Assembly (NCBI RefSeq): GCF_001422045.1 | Contig: NZ_LMLW01000013.1 | Location: forward strand, 1 to 64,000 | Length of the DNA stretch: 64,000 nucleotides | DNA from: Sphingomonas sp. Leaf242 | GTDB taxonomy: Bacteria; Pseudomonadota; Alphaproteobacteria; Sphingomonadales; Sphingomonadaceae | Reading direction: 5' to 3' | In this document: positions 1 to 7,754 of the stretch, one piece after another | Layout: the number at the start of each line of letters is the position of its first letter | How positions within the stretch are numbered: position 1 is the first letter of the stretch | Translations under genes and position numbers: made by a program | The notes under the pieces: model-generated | Database searches by the model: none | Told to the model about the DNA's origin: nothing | The model's input: the letters and a program-made list of their open reading frames with translations, nothing else

Positions 1-96
1 AACCAGAACAACGCCATCTACCGCCTCCATCGTCACACACTCTGTGAATCAGGAAGCTCCATTCAGATCAATAGACTGATTGGGTTTGAGCCCTAG
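1..96 (+). CDS. 3' end of an unidentified gene, possibly a winged-helix regulator
   Basis: Frame 1 is open from the window edge to a TAG at 94-96 and gives 31 residues. The start lies outside the window. The pattern of a hydrophobic-basic helix (AIYRLHRHTL), then ESGSSIQI and a terminal GF, loosely resembles the recognition helix and wing that end OmpR-type DNA-binding domains, but this is a weak resemblance. Third positions are less GC-rich than in neighbouring genes (codons such as aga, tca, att and ttt occur), so it may be a recently acquired or decayed sequence. It could also be a chance open frame. Confidence 0.3.
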   Translation, partial: NQNNAIYRLHRHTLCESGSSIQINRLIGFEP

Positions 97-112
97 CGCC
101 GCACGCCGCAGG

Positions 113-238
113 TTAGTTGAGCGTGGTCATTTCCACGGCCTTGCCCTTGCTGGTCGGGTTCGACGCATTGGCTTTCGGCGCCTTTTCGGCCTTGGGCTTG
201 CGGACTTCCTTGTTCGACTTCTTCTGGCTCTTCGCCAT
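113..238 (-). CDS. small lysine-rich hypothetical protein (41 aa)
   Basis: The minus-strand ATG at 238 opens a 41-residue frame that ends in TAA at 113-115. It begins MAKSQKKSNKEVRKPKAEKA and is rich in lysine and alanine, with no hydrophobic segment. That composition suggests a basic, probably disordered, possibly nucleic-acid-binding protein. A GAGG motif lies about 8 bases before the ATG, which supports translation. It resembles small unnamed proteins that I recall as common in sphingomonads, but no function is known to me. It ends convergently against the open frame that stops at 96. Confidence 0.65.
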   Translation of the reverse strand: MAKSQKKSNKEVRKPKAEKAPKANASNPTSKGKAVEMTTLN

Positions 239-300
239 GACGACACCTCAGGGAGCGGAACGCCCCGACGTCATGGTACACGGTTACTTCGTCATGCGCC

Positions 301-328
301 CGTCTTATCGCGCCCGTCTTATCGCGCC
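301..328. repeat. 14-bp perfect tandem duplication across a stop codon
   Basis: The unit CGTCTTATCGCGCC occurs twice in direct succession (301-314 and 315-328). The second copy contains the TAA stop of the minus-strand DUF1810 gene at 319-321. The first copy places another TAA in a different frame at 305-307. Confidence 0.9.
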
Positions 329-756
329 TGGTCCTGGTCGAGCAACGCGATCGTCGCTGGATCCTCGGCCCCGCCGAAGAACCGGTCGAGCGCGGCGCGA
401 AACGGCGCCGGATCGTCGGCGACGCGCGCGAACAGCGTCATCGACGAGTGCAGCTTCACGGCATCGATGCCGCCGAGGATCGTCTCCGCCGAACCATGCG
501 CGCGCGTCACCGTTTCGGTCGCTTCGATCAGGCGAGGCCCCAGCACGGGATGCGCAAGATAGCCGCGTGCCTCGGCCGCCGAGGCGATCGCGTAGGTCCG
601 CGCCATCGCGCTGTGGCCAAGACCCGCGATCTGGGGAAAGACGAACCACATCCAGTGGCTGCGTTTCGCACCTGCGCGCAATTCGGCGAGCGCCTGCGGG
701 TAGACGCCGGCTTGCGCCACGACGAACCGTTCGAGATTCTGTACCATGTGGAGCAT
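319..756 (-). CDS. DUF1810 family protein
   Basis: This is a 145-residue soluble protein. It carries the DUF1810 signature: FVVAQ near residue 11, a K31-R-S-HWMWFVFPQ block at about 31-42, then GLGHSAMARTYAI, EARGYLAHPVLGPRL and a C-terminal SSMTLF segment. The length matches the family's usual 140-150 residues, which is why I start at the ATG at 756 rather than further upstream. A second in-frame ATG at 747 is also possible. The molecular function of the family is not established to my knowledge. The gene stands alone, divergent from the lipoprotein gene that starts at 833. Confidence 0.85.
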   Translation of the reverse strand: MLHMVQNLERFVVAQAGVYPQALAELRAGAKRSHWMWFVFPQIAGLGHSAMARTYAIASAAEARGYLAHPVLGPRLIEATETVTRAHGSAETILGGIDAVKLHSSMTLFARVADDPAPFRAALDRFFGGAEDPATIALLDQDQAR

Positions 757-832
757 GGTGGTCGTCGGAGGCTCCGACCGCAACCGGTTTGCCCGCAAGC
801 GCGTTGGATGCGTAACGAACGAGGACAATGCC

Positions 833-1381
833 ATGACGATGCCCATCAAGACGGTGATCGCGGTCGCACTTTTCGCGACGCCGCTCATGCTGGGGGCGTG
901 CGGCAAAAAGGACGATGCGGCGAACGCGCCCGCGCCGAGCGGCTTCACGCCACCCGAGACGCGCGCACCGACGCCGATTCCGGGGCAGGCGCAGACCACG
1001 CCGATCACCGCCTATGTCGGCAAATACCCGCACGACGCGGTCGACGGCGTCGGGTTCTTCGACCGCACCGAGGTCGCGACCGGGCTGGTCGAAGCGGTCG
1101 GCGATGCCAAGCTGCGCGAGACGATCCGCGGCCGGACGGGTCCCGAGACGCCGATCTTCACGATCAAGCGCGCCGGCACCACCGGCGACGGGACACGGAT
1201 CGCCGCCTGGGGATGCGAGGAGCATAATTGCAGCGATCGCAACTGGACCGTGCTGGTCGACCCCAAGGGCGGCAAGACCCAGGTCTGCTATCACGACGCC
1301 GACAAGATGGGCGCGAAAAGCGAATGGTACGCCGGCGGCGCCCCCGAGCGGCGCGACGACACCTGTCCTTCGGAGGGCTGA
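833..1381 (+). CDS. putative lipoprotein
   Basis: This 182-residue protein has a lipoprotein signal: MTMPIK, a hydrophobic stretch, then the lipobox L-G-A-C at about residues 20-23, followed by KKDDAANAPAP. It would be lipidated and anchored on the periplasmic face of a membrane. The mature part has three or four cysteines in the region WGCEEHNCSDRNW...QVCYHD...DTCPSEG, which could form disulfides. The ATG at 833 follows GAGGA by about 7 bases. The stop is four bases before the next gene, so the two are probably co-transcribed. I do not recognise a named domain. Confidence 0.75.
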   Translation: MTMPIKTVIAVALFATPLMLGACGKKDDAANAPAPSGFTPPETRAPTPIPGQAQTTPITAYVGKYPHDAVDGVGFFDRTEVATGLVEAVGDAKLRETIRGRTGPETPIFTIKRAGTTGDGTRIAAWGCEEHNCSDRNWTVLVDPKGGKTQVCYHDADKMGAKSEWYAGGAPERRDDTCPSEG

Positions 1382-1385
1382 GCCG

Positions 1386-2015
1386 ATGCTCGAACATATC
1401 CCTGCATGGCTGGGTCAGGCGATGAGCGGTCTGCGCGCCGGCGAGGAGAAGCTGGCCGTCTCGCAGGTCTGCGGCGATGTCGGCGACACGCCCGCGTCGA
1501 TCGACCTGTCCAGCCCGGCGTTCGCGCATGAAAGCCGCCTGCCGCCGCACTTCACGCTGGACGGCGAAGGCGTGTCGCCGCCGCTCGTCTGGAGCGACCC
1601 GCCGGCCGGGACGGCAACGATGGTGCTGATCGTCGAGGACCCCGACGCGCCGGCACCGCAACCGCTGGTCCACGCTATCGTCTGGGGTCTCGATGCGGAT
1701 GCTGGCCGTCTCGCGGAAGGCGCGATCGTCGCCGATGGTGCAGGCGATCCGGTAGGGCGCGACGTCGGGCGCAATTCCTATTTCCGCGAAGGCTGGTTGC
1801 CGCCCGATCCGCCGAGCGGGCACGGCGAGCATCGCTATGTCTTTCAGCTGTTCGCGGTCGGTGCAGGTGCGGGTGATCCAGGTGCGACTCCAGGACGGTC
1901 TGCTGTGATCGAGGCCATCTCGGGCCATGTGTTGGCGGCGGGGGTGTTGATCGGGACCTATTCGCGCGATCAGGCGGCGCCGGTCGGACCGATCGGGGAT
2001 GCGGCGGTGGCGTGA
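1386..2015 (+). CDS. YbhB/YbcL-type phosphatidylethanolamine-binding protein (PEBP)
   Basis: This 209-residue protein has the PEBP/Raf-kinase-inhibitor-like fold signatures. They are SPAFAHESRLPPHFTLDGEGVSPPLVW near residues 39-65, the VEDPDAP ligand-site motif, LVHAIVWGLDAD, then GRNSYFREGWLPPDPPSGHGEHRYVFQLFAV. Bacterial members such as E. coli YbhB have this GHGxHRYxF block. No signal peptide is evident, so a cytoplasmic location is likely. Its ligand is unknown. The gene follows the lipoprotein gene by four bases and probably shares its transcript. Confidence 0.9.
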   Translation: MLEHIPAWLGQAMSGLRAGEEKLAVSQVCGDVGDTPASIDLSSPAFAHESRLPPHFTLDGEGVSPPLVWSDPPAGTATMVLIVEDPDAPAPQPLVHAIVWGLDADAGRLAEGAIVADGAGDPVGRDVGRNSYFREGWLPPDPPSGHGEHRYVFQLFAVGAGAGDPGATPGRSAVIEAISGHVLAAGVLIGTYSRDQAAPVGPIGDAAVA

Positions 2016-2070
2016 ACGACGTCTCGTTCTGTGCACGCGTCTCGCTGTCGAGGAATAGACGTGATCGCGA

Positions 2071-2181
2071 TCAGGCGATCGGGATGATCGGTGCGGCGGT
2101 GGTGATTGCGACGGCGGCGAAGAACAGTGCGCCGACGAACGAGATGGCGATACGCTGAGCGGTTTCGAAACGGAGCGACAT
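2071..2181 (-). CDS. 36-residue single-span membrane microprotein
   Basis: The minus-strand ATG at 2181 opens a 36-codon frame that ends in TGA at 2071-2073. The peptide starts MSLRFETAQRIAISFVGALF and continues with alternating hydrophobic residues to the end. It has a short amphipathic N-terminus and one transmembrane helix. A GAAGGAAA ribosome binding site lies about 6 bases before the ATG. Upstream, at 2241-2256, there is a good match to a sigma-54 promoter on the same strand. The sequence resembles short unnamed membrane peptides seen in sphingomonads. Its function is unknown. Confidence 0.7.
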   Translation of the reverse strand: MSLRFETAQRIAISFVGALFFAAVAITTAAPIIPIA

Positions 2182-2240
2182 GGTGGTTTCCTTCGGTTGT
2201 TCGGGGTCTCGGACCATCCGGCCCCCGATGCCGAAAGCTT

Positions 2241-2256
2241 TGCACGCACTGTGCCA
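2241..2256 (-). promoter_or_regulatory. predicted sigma-54 (-24/-12) promoter
   Basis: Read on the minus strand the site is TGGCACAGTGCGTGCA. The sigma-54 consensus is TGGCACG, four variable bases, then TTGC(A/T). All six TGGCAC bases match, the -24 GG and -12 GC are correctly spaced, and four of five -12 bases match. The start of transcription would fall near 2230, giving a leader of about 50 bases before the microprotein ATG at 2181. No enhancer-binding site was identified. Confidence 0.55.
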
Positions 2257-2356
2257 GTTTCTTAAGTCATTGTGCTAGTTGAGGTTTCTCTCGAGCGGGC
2301 CGCGGCATTGGGAAATCGCACCAGATCGCGTGTGCAAAACACACCATTTTACGGGA

Positions 2357-3412
2357 TCAGGCGGCGCAGATCCGATCGCGGCCCTGTTCCTTGGCCGTGT
2401 AGAGCAGCCGGTCGGCCCGCGAGAACGCGATCCCCGACGTTTCTTCGATATGGATCGCGGTGATGCCCGCCGAAAAGGTGATGCTTCCCAGCGGCGCGTC
2501 GGTCTCACGGTTGCGGTATCGCTTCGCCGCCACCGTCGCGCGAACACGATCGAGCAACTTGGCCGCATCCGACAGGGTTTTGCCCTTGATCAGCAGCGCG
2601 AACTCCTCGCCACCGTGGCGGACCACCAGATGCGGTGCGCATTCGCTCGACAACGCCTGTCCGATCGCGATGAGAACGCGATCGCCGACGCCGTGCCCGT
2701 GGAGGTCGTTGACGCCCTTGAACCGGTCGATGTCGCACACCGCCAGGCAATAGGGGCCCGCATCGAGGTCGCGCTCGGCGAACGCCTCCTCGAACGCGCG
2801 ACGGTTGGGCAGGCCGGTCAGCATATCGCGCCGGGCGATGTCGTGCGCCTCGACCAGCTTGGTGCGCAGGATATCGGCTTCGGCGGTGGCGGCGGCGAGT
2901 CGCACTTCGCTCTCGTGGATCCGGCCGATCATCATGCTGGTGATCTGCGTGATCTCGTCGATCTCGGCGATCTGCTTGATCGCGGCGGCGCTCTTGGCGA
3001 GATCGCGGCCGAAGCCCCGCGTTTCGTCCTGCATCGTCCGCATGATCTGCGTGAAGTCTTCGACGTGGTGCTGCGTTTCGACGACCAGCGAAATCGCGCT
3101 GTCGACGCCGGTCTCCGCGGCGCCTTCCGACGCCTGGCCGGAGGCGGGACGGTGCGCCGCCGGGGCGCCGGCGACGACCTGGCCGCCGAGTCGTTCGATA
3201 TCGTTGCGGCTCAGGCGAACCCCGCCATCGGTGAGCCGCGCGACCGCGATCGCCAGCGGCTGGTCGGGCGCCGACAGAACGGCATGCGCGAAGTGGTAAT
3301 GCGCGGGGTCGGGGCTCAGGCGATGCTCATCAAGGAACCTGCCGATACGCTCGTACAGCGAGTTTCTTGGGTCTGCCCCCGATACCGGCTTGGCCGCTTG
3401 CGCGTCCCCCAT
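2357..3412 (-). CDS. GGDEF-domain diguanylate cyclase
   Basis: This 351-residue protein probably makes cyclic di-GMP from two GTP. The C-terminal GGDEF domain (about residues 185-350) shows DMLTGLPNRRAF (196-207), the metal-binding CDIDRFK (226-232) and the active-site GGEEF (267-271), so catalysis is expected. The upstream RxxD product-inhibition site is replaced (C258 and H261 at the R and D positions), so feedback inhibition is probably lost. The N-terminal 180 residues are helical with a predicted coiled coil (about 130-190) and no membrane segment, so the protein is probably cytoplasmic. The N-terminal region may sense a signal, but I do not recognise a sensor domain. Confidence 0.9.
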   Translation of the reverse strand: MGDAQAAKPVSGADPRNSLYERIGRFLDEHRLSPDPAHYHFAHAVLSAPDQPLAIAVARLTDGGVRLSRNDIERLGGQVVAGAPAAHRPASGQASEGAAETGVDSAISLVVETQHHVEDFTQIMRTMQDETRGFGRDLAKSAAAIKQIAEIDEITQITSMMIGRIHESEVRLAAATAEADILRTKLVEAHDIARRDMLTGLPNRRAFEEAFAERDLDAGPYCLAVCDIDRFKGVNDLHGHGVGDRVLIAIGQALSSECAPHLVVRHGGEEFALLIKGKTLSDAAKLLDRVRATVAAKRYRNRETDAPLGSITFSAGITAIHIEETSGIAFSRADRLLYTAKEQGRDRICAA

Positions 3413-3480
3413 GACTTCCTCCGCATCCCCACCAAAGGCATAGACCCGAAAGCGTTAGCATATTGTCACCAGAACGGCAG

Positions 3481-4014
3481 CTATTTGCCGGTCAGCTTTT
3501 CCACTGCCGCCAACGTCGTCGCGACGTGCTCGGCGGGGTTCATGTCGTCATGCACGAACGCGACCCGGCCGTCCTTGGCGATGACGTAGCTGGTGCGCTT
3601 GGTCACGGCGCGGCCCAGCACTTGCTTGCCGAGTGCGACGTCATAGCCCTTGACCACGTTGGGTCCTGCGCTCGCGACCGCGAACTTGCCCGCGCACTTC
3701 TCGGCCGAGAACTTGCTGAGCGTCTCGACATTGTCGGCCGACATGCCGATCACCGTCGCGCCGGCCTTGGTGAACGCGGGGATCGCCTCGGCGAACGCGT
3801 GTGCTTCGGCGTTGCAGCCGCCGGTATAGGCGGCGGGGAAGAAGTACAGCACGACCGGGCCCTTCTTGAGCTGCTCGGCGAGATGGACGGTGAAGATCTT
3901 GCCGGCGATCGCCCCGCGAGTCGTGAAGTCGGGCGCCTTGGCACCTGGCGCGAGCGCAGCAAACGCCGGCGTTGCGACAAGCAGGGCGGCGGCGAGAGTC
4001 GAGACGAGGCGCAT
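3481..4014 (-). CDS. exported peroxiredoxin (AhpC/TSA family)
   Basis: This 177-residue thiol peroxidase reduces peroxides using its peroxidatic cysteine. An N-terminal signal peptide (about residues 1-20, ending TPAFA) suggests periplasmic export. The active site is P60-A-A-Y-T64-G-G-C67, matching the PxxxTxxC motif. C107 could be the resolving cysteine, as in Bcp/PrxQ-like enzymes. The ATG at 4014 was chosen because a signal peptide follows directly and GGAG lies about 9 bases upstream. It stands divergent from hisN. Confidence 0.9.
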   Translation of the reverse strand: MRLVSTLAAALLVATPAFAALAPGAKAPDFTTRGAIAGKIFTVHLAEQLKKGPVVLYFFPAAYTGGCNAEAHAFAEAIPAFTKAGATVIGMSADNVETLSKFSAEKCAGKFAVASAGPNVVKGYDVALGKQVLGRAVTKRTSYVIAKDGRVAFVHDDMNPAEHVATTLAAVEKLTGK

Positions 4015-4104
4015 GGACGATACTCCGATTGGATTGCAACGACCTACGCGCACGCGGATGATCCGTCCATTGCTCGCGACGGCTGTGGCCGATAGGCAGG
4101 GGCC

Positions 4105-4938
4105 ATGCCAGTCACCCAAGCCGATATCGACCTCGCGCACCGCCTCGCGGATGCGGCGGGCAACGTCATCCGACCGTATTTCCGCCACGAGCACGGTGTC
4201 GAGATCAAGGACGACCAATCCCCCGTCACCCGGGCCGACCGCGAGGCCGAGGCGGCGATGCGCCGGCTGCTAGACGCCGAACGTTCGGGCGACGGCATCG
4301 TCGGCGAGGAGTTTGGCGAGAAGCCGGGCGTCACCAATCGCAAATGGGTGCTCGACCCGATCGACGGCACGCGCAGTTTCACGGTCGGCCGCGCGATCTT
4401 CGGGACGTTGATCGCCTTGGTCGAGGATGGTTGGCCGGTGCTCGGGATCATCGACCAGCCGGTCCAGCGCGAACGTTGGGTCGGTGTCGCGGGCCGCCCG
4501 ACGACGCTCAACGGCGTCCCCGTCCGCACGCGCACCTGCCGCGAACTGGCAGGCGCGACGATCGCCACCACCAGCCCGCATCTGTTCGACGAGGTCGACG
4601 TCCCGCATTACCTCGCGCTCGTCGCCGCGATCTCGGGCGGCAACCCGCGGCAGGGGCCTGTCTATGGCGGCGACTGCTACAATTACGGCCTGCTCGCGAG
4701 CGGGCATCTCGATGTCGTCTGCGAGTCGGGGCTCAAGATCTACGACTTCGCCGCGCTGGTGCCGGTGGTCGAAGGGGCCGGCGGCATGATGTGCGACTGG
4801 AATGGCGACCCCCTGACCGCGGCGAGCGAAGGCCATGTACTGGCGATCGGCGACCCGGCGCGGATGGACGACGTGCTGGAAGCGATGCACCGGGTGCGCG
4901 ATGACGGGCACGATCACGCCGGTCACGACCACGAATAA
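4105..4938 (+). CDS. hisN: histidinol-phosphatase of the inositol monophosphatase family
   Basis: This 277-residue enzyme is a metal-dependent phosphomonoesterase. Motifs are GEEFG (67-71), the metal-binding DPIDGTRSF (84-92) and D214 in the IYDFAAL segment, in the position of the family's WDxAA motif. The family includes inositol monophosphatase and the HisN histidinol-phosphatase of actinobacteria and alphaproteobacteria. The RKWVLDPIDGT context fits HisN, but substrate choice within the family is hard to read from sequence. The C-terminus ends in a short His/Asp-rich tail (HDHAGHDHE) that is not part of the fold and may bind metal. It stands alone, with palindromic repeats immediately downstream. 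Confidence 0.8.
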   Translation: MPVTQADIDLAHRLADAAGNVIRPYFRHEHGVEIKDDQSPVTRADREAEAAMRRLLDAERSGDGIVGEEFGEKPGVTNRKWVLDPIDGTRSFTVGRAIFGTLIALVEDGWPVLGIIDQPVQRERWVGVAGRPTTLNGVPVRTRTCRELAGATIATTSPHLFDEVDVPHYLALVAAISGGNPRQGPVYGGDCYNYGLLASGHLDVVCESGLKIYDFAALVPVVEGAGGMMCDWNGDPLTAASEGHVLAIGDPARMDDVLEAMHRVRDDGHDHAGHDHE

Positions 4939-4943
4939 GGATT

Positions 4944-5117
4944 CCCCTCCCGCCTGCGGGAGGGGCTAGGGGAGGGCCTGCCAGTACGCGATCACCCCGC
5001 CCCCAATCCCTCCCGTAAACGGGAAGGGACCAGTAGGGCGGCGTCGCAAAGCGCAACGTCCCCACATCACCACCCCCCATCCGTCATCCCGGCGGACGCC
5101 GGGACCCATGGATACGG
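4944..5117. repeat. paired palindromes, intergenic between hisN and the AsmA gene
   Basis: The stretch 4944-5035 holds a stem of CCTCCCGCCTGCGGGAGG type, then a looser CCCTCCCGTAAACGGGA hairpin. A half copy of the GTCATCCCGGCGGACGCCGGGA repeat lies at about 5084-5112. It lies between two convergent genes. I see no gene in 4939-5214. Confidence 0.75.
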
Positions 5118-5214
5118 AACGCCAGCCGTCGAAGCAGGTCCAACCATCGACCCGGACGTCCGCCTGATCCCGTGCCGAGCAAGGTAGGGAAGGGGCGCTA
5201 GTTTCGCGCGCCCC

Positions 5215-7362
5215 TCAGAAAATCCCGAGAAACTTTTTCCGCTGCCCCTTCTTCTCCGCCGCAGACGTCTTCCCGTCCTCGGCCTTCGCCGTCGTCCCAT
5301 GCCCGACGTCGTCGCGCGGCTGGCCCTTCGTCGTCCGCTGCGCCGCCGCCGTCGCCCCGGCCAGTACAGGACCGCACGCCGTCGACTTCGCATCCCCGAC
5401 ATCGACGAACGCCAGGATCCCCGCGACCGGCGTCGCGAGCAGGGCGAGCCCGAGCCCGCTGCCGACCCGCGCGAGCAGATCCTTCGAGATCACGTTCATT
5501 TTCGGCGCGGCGAACATGCCGCCGACCCCGATCGGCGACTGCCCCGCGAACAGGCTGAACTTCTTCGAATCCGCACGAAATGCGAGATCGACCGCCTCGT
5601 TGCGGAAGCTGAACCCGCCCCGCCCGACGATCACGTTCTTGCGCGTGTCGATCAGGATCGGGTCCGCCGCCGCCACGCCGCCGCGCACGGTGAAGCCGAT
5701 CAGTCCGCAATTCATCTGCACCGGCTCGTTGAGCTGGCCTTGGAACATCCGCTGCGCGAACGTGCCGATATCGAGCTCGGCGAGCTGCACGTTGCGGACC
5801 GACAGCGCGCCCGACGGCAGCACGAACGCGATTCGCCCCCGCGACGAGGCGAGAGAGTCGTGGATCGAATCGCCGCGCCCGTCGAGTTTGATCCGCCCCT
5901 TGATCGTGCCGGTCGTTCCCGCCTCGGTCAGGCCATACCCCTTGAGCAGGCGCCCCAACGGCGTCGGTGCGAGGCGGATATCGTACGAGACCGCACTCGG
6001 CCGTGCGCGCGTATCGAAGATCACGTCCGAGGCCACGTTGCCGCGCGCCATCGAGAAGGTCAGCGGCGACAGTGCCAGCCGACCGCGCTCAAGATCGAGT
6101 GTCAGGTCGACGTTGGAGATCGGCAGGTTGCGCGACTTCACCACCCCGATCGTCCATTTCAGGTCGGCATCGAAGATCTGCATCGTCGCGACCGGCAGGT
6201 TCCCGTCGGGGAGCAGGCGCTGTGGTGCGGCGCCTGTCGCGGCGGCGGCGGCCACCGCGCCCTTCGATTCGACGATGTCGGGATTGAAGCCGATGAACGG
6301 GGCCGCATCGATGATGTCGAGGCTCTTGGTCGTGAGCACCGAATCGAGATGGATGCGATCGCCGTTGGTGATCGTCAGCTTGCCCGCAAGATCGGTCCGG
6401 CCTGCAAAGCCGCGCAGGTGCGTGAAGGCGTATTCGTCGCCCTGCTTGATGAGCTGCGCGCGCAGTTTGTAGGTCCGCGTGTTCGGGATCGCAACGTCGA
6501 TCACGCCCAGCAGCGTCGACAGGTTGGCGCCGCGCGCGGTGACGGCGAGCGGCACGTTCTCGACATCGGCGATGCTCGGCAGCGTCCCCGCGACGTCGAT
6601 GATGTTCCCCGCCGCCCGCGCCCGCGCAACCAGCTTGTTCTGTCCGCGGTTGGCAGTCGCATCCGGCGACAGCAGTTGCGCGGTCACGGTGAACGGCGTC
6701 TCGCGCAACCGCCCCTTGCCGGTTAGCCCGACCGCACGCCCGATCGTCGCGTCGACCGAGCGGATATCGGCGATGTTAAGATCCGCGACGATCCGCATCC
6801 GCGGGTCGAGATAGCGCACCGACGTGCCCGTCACCGTGGCCACGTCGATCCGCGGAAACTCGAGCGGCTTGCCGCCCTTCTTCTCGGAGAACGTCCAGGT
6901 GTTGGCGCTATGCGGCTTGTTCCACTCCAGATCGACCGCGCCGTTGACGAGATCGAGCCAGTACAGCCGCCGCTTGCCGAAGATCAGCGACAGCGGCGCG
7001 ATCCGCGTGTCGAGCTTGTCCGCGCGGAAAAGGTTTGGCCGGCTCGCCCAGTCGGGGTTCGAGAGCGTGAAATTCTCCGCGTACAACTTCATGCGGAACG
7101 GCGCGAAATAGAGCTGGAAATCGCCGCGCACGGTCAGCGTCCGGTGCGTGAGCGAGCCGACGACACGCTCGAACGGATGCTTCAGGAAACGCCCCTTGGT
7201 GATGTACAGCACCAGCCAGATCGCGACGATGACCGCGACGATCCCAAGCAGGATGTTACGCAGTATCCGCCGCTTGCGACGTTGCCGCGCATCAACGGGT
7301 GCAACGACCGGGGGGGAGGCCGGGGAGGGGGCGTCGATCGGCTGCGTCGGGCTGTCGTCCAT
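5215..7362 (-). CDS. AsmA family protein
   Basis: This protein of about 715 residues has a single N-terminal membrane span (ILRNILLGIVAVIVAIWLVL) and a long periplasmic part made of beta-rich repeats. The AsmA features are the DGRGDSIHDSLASSRGRIAF block near the C-terminus and LPIGVGG-type repeats. AsmA/TamB-like proteins are thought to help lipid or outer-membrane protein transport across the periplasm. I start at the ATG at 7362, where a proline-rich segment precedes the span. An ATG at 7398 is possible. The C-terminus ends in a lysine-rich tail (KKGQRKKFLGIF). Confidence 0.85.
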   Translation of the reverse strand: MDDSPTQPIDAPSPASPPVVAPVDARQRRKRRILRNILLGIVAVIVAIWLVLYITKGRFLKHPFERVVGSLTHRTLTVRGDFQLYFAPFRMKLYAENFTLSNPDWASRPNLFRADKLDTRIAPLSLIFGKRRLYWLDLVNGAVDLEWNKPHSANTWTFSEKKGGKPLEFPRIDVATVTGTSVRYLDPRMRIVADLNIADIRSVDATIGRAVGLTGKGRLRETPFTVTAQLLSPDATANRGQNKLVARARAAGNIIDVAGTLPSIADVENVPLAVTARGANLSTLLGVIDVAIPNTRTYKLRAQLIKQGDEYAFTHLRGFAGRTDLAGKLTITNGDRIHLDSVLTTKSLDIIDAAPFIGFNPDIVESKGAVAAAAATGAAPQRLLPDGNLPVATMQIFDADLKWTIGVVKSRNLPISNVDLTLDLERGRLALSPLTFSMARGNVASDVIFDTRARPSAVSYDIRLAPTPLGRLLKGYGLTEAGTTGTIKGRIKLDGRGDSIHDSLASSRGRIAFVLPSGALSVRNVQLAELDIGTFAQRMFQGQLNEPVQMNCGLIGFTVRGGVAAADPILIDTRKNVIVGRGGFSFRNEAVDLAFRADSKKFSLFAGQSPIGVGGMFAAPKMNVISKDLLARVGSGLGLALLATPVAGILAFVDVGDAKSTACGPVLAGATAAAQRTTKGQPRDDVGHGTTAKAEDGKTSAAEKKGQRKKFLGIF

Positions 7363-7531
7363 GCTTGGCCTATCGCACGACAGCCGCGTCAGTTCCACAA
7401 CGGTTGATATGGCGGATCATTGCGTCTATGCGGCCCGCTTCCTCGAAGGGAACGCGTTCTACGAATCGCCCGGCCAGTGTGGGCTGCCGCGGCGATTTCA
7501 GCGTCCTCCTTCGTTAACCGAAAGGATAAAA

Positions 7532-7735
7532 ATGCCCAAGCTGAAGACCAAGAGCGGCGTCAAGAAACGCTTCAAGCTCACCGCCACCGGCCTGCTCAAG
7601 CACGGCGTCGCCGGCAAGCGTCACCGTCTGGCGCATCACAACGGCAAGTACATCCGTCAGAACCGCGGCACCAAGCTGCTGTCGAAGGCCGATACCGCAG
7701 CAGTGAAGGCCTGGGCGCCTTACGGCCTGCGTTGA
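7532..7735 (+). CDS. rpmI: 50S ribosomal protein L35
   Basis: This 67-residue protein starts MPKLKTKSGVKKRFKLTATG and carries the conserved RHRLAHHN-type core, which is typical of bacterial L35. AAAGGA sits 6-8 bases before the ATG at 7532. It is followed by rplT after a 19-base gap, the usual L35-L20 pair. The initiation factor IF3 gene that often precedes L35 is not found upstream: an AsmA gene on the other strand lies there instead. Its own promoter is therefore likely in 7363-7531. Confidence 0.97.
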   Translation: MPKLKTKSGVKKRFKLTATGLLKHGVAGKRHRLAHHNGKYIRQNRGTKLLSKADTAAVKAWAPYGLR

Positions 7736-7754
7736 GCTGAGAAGGAATTAGACA

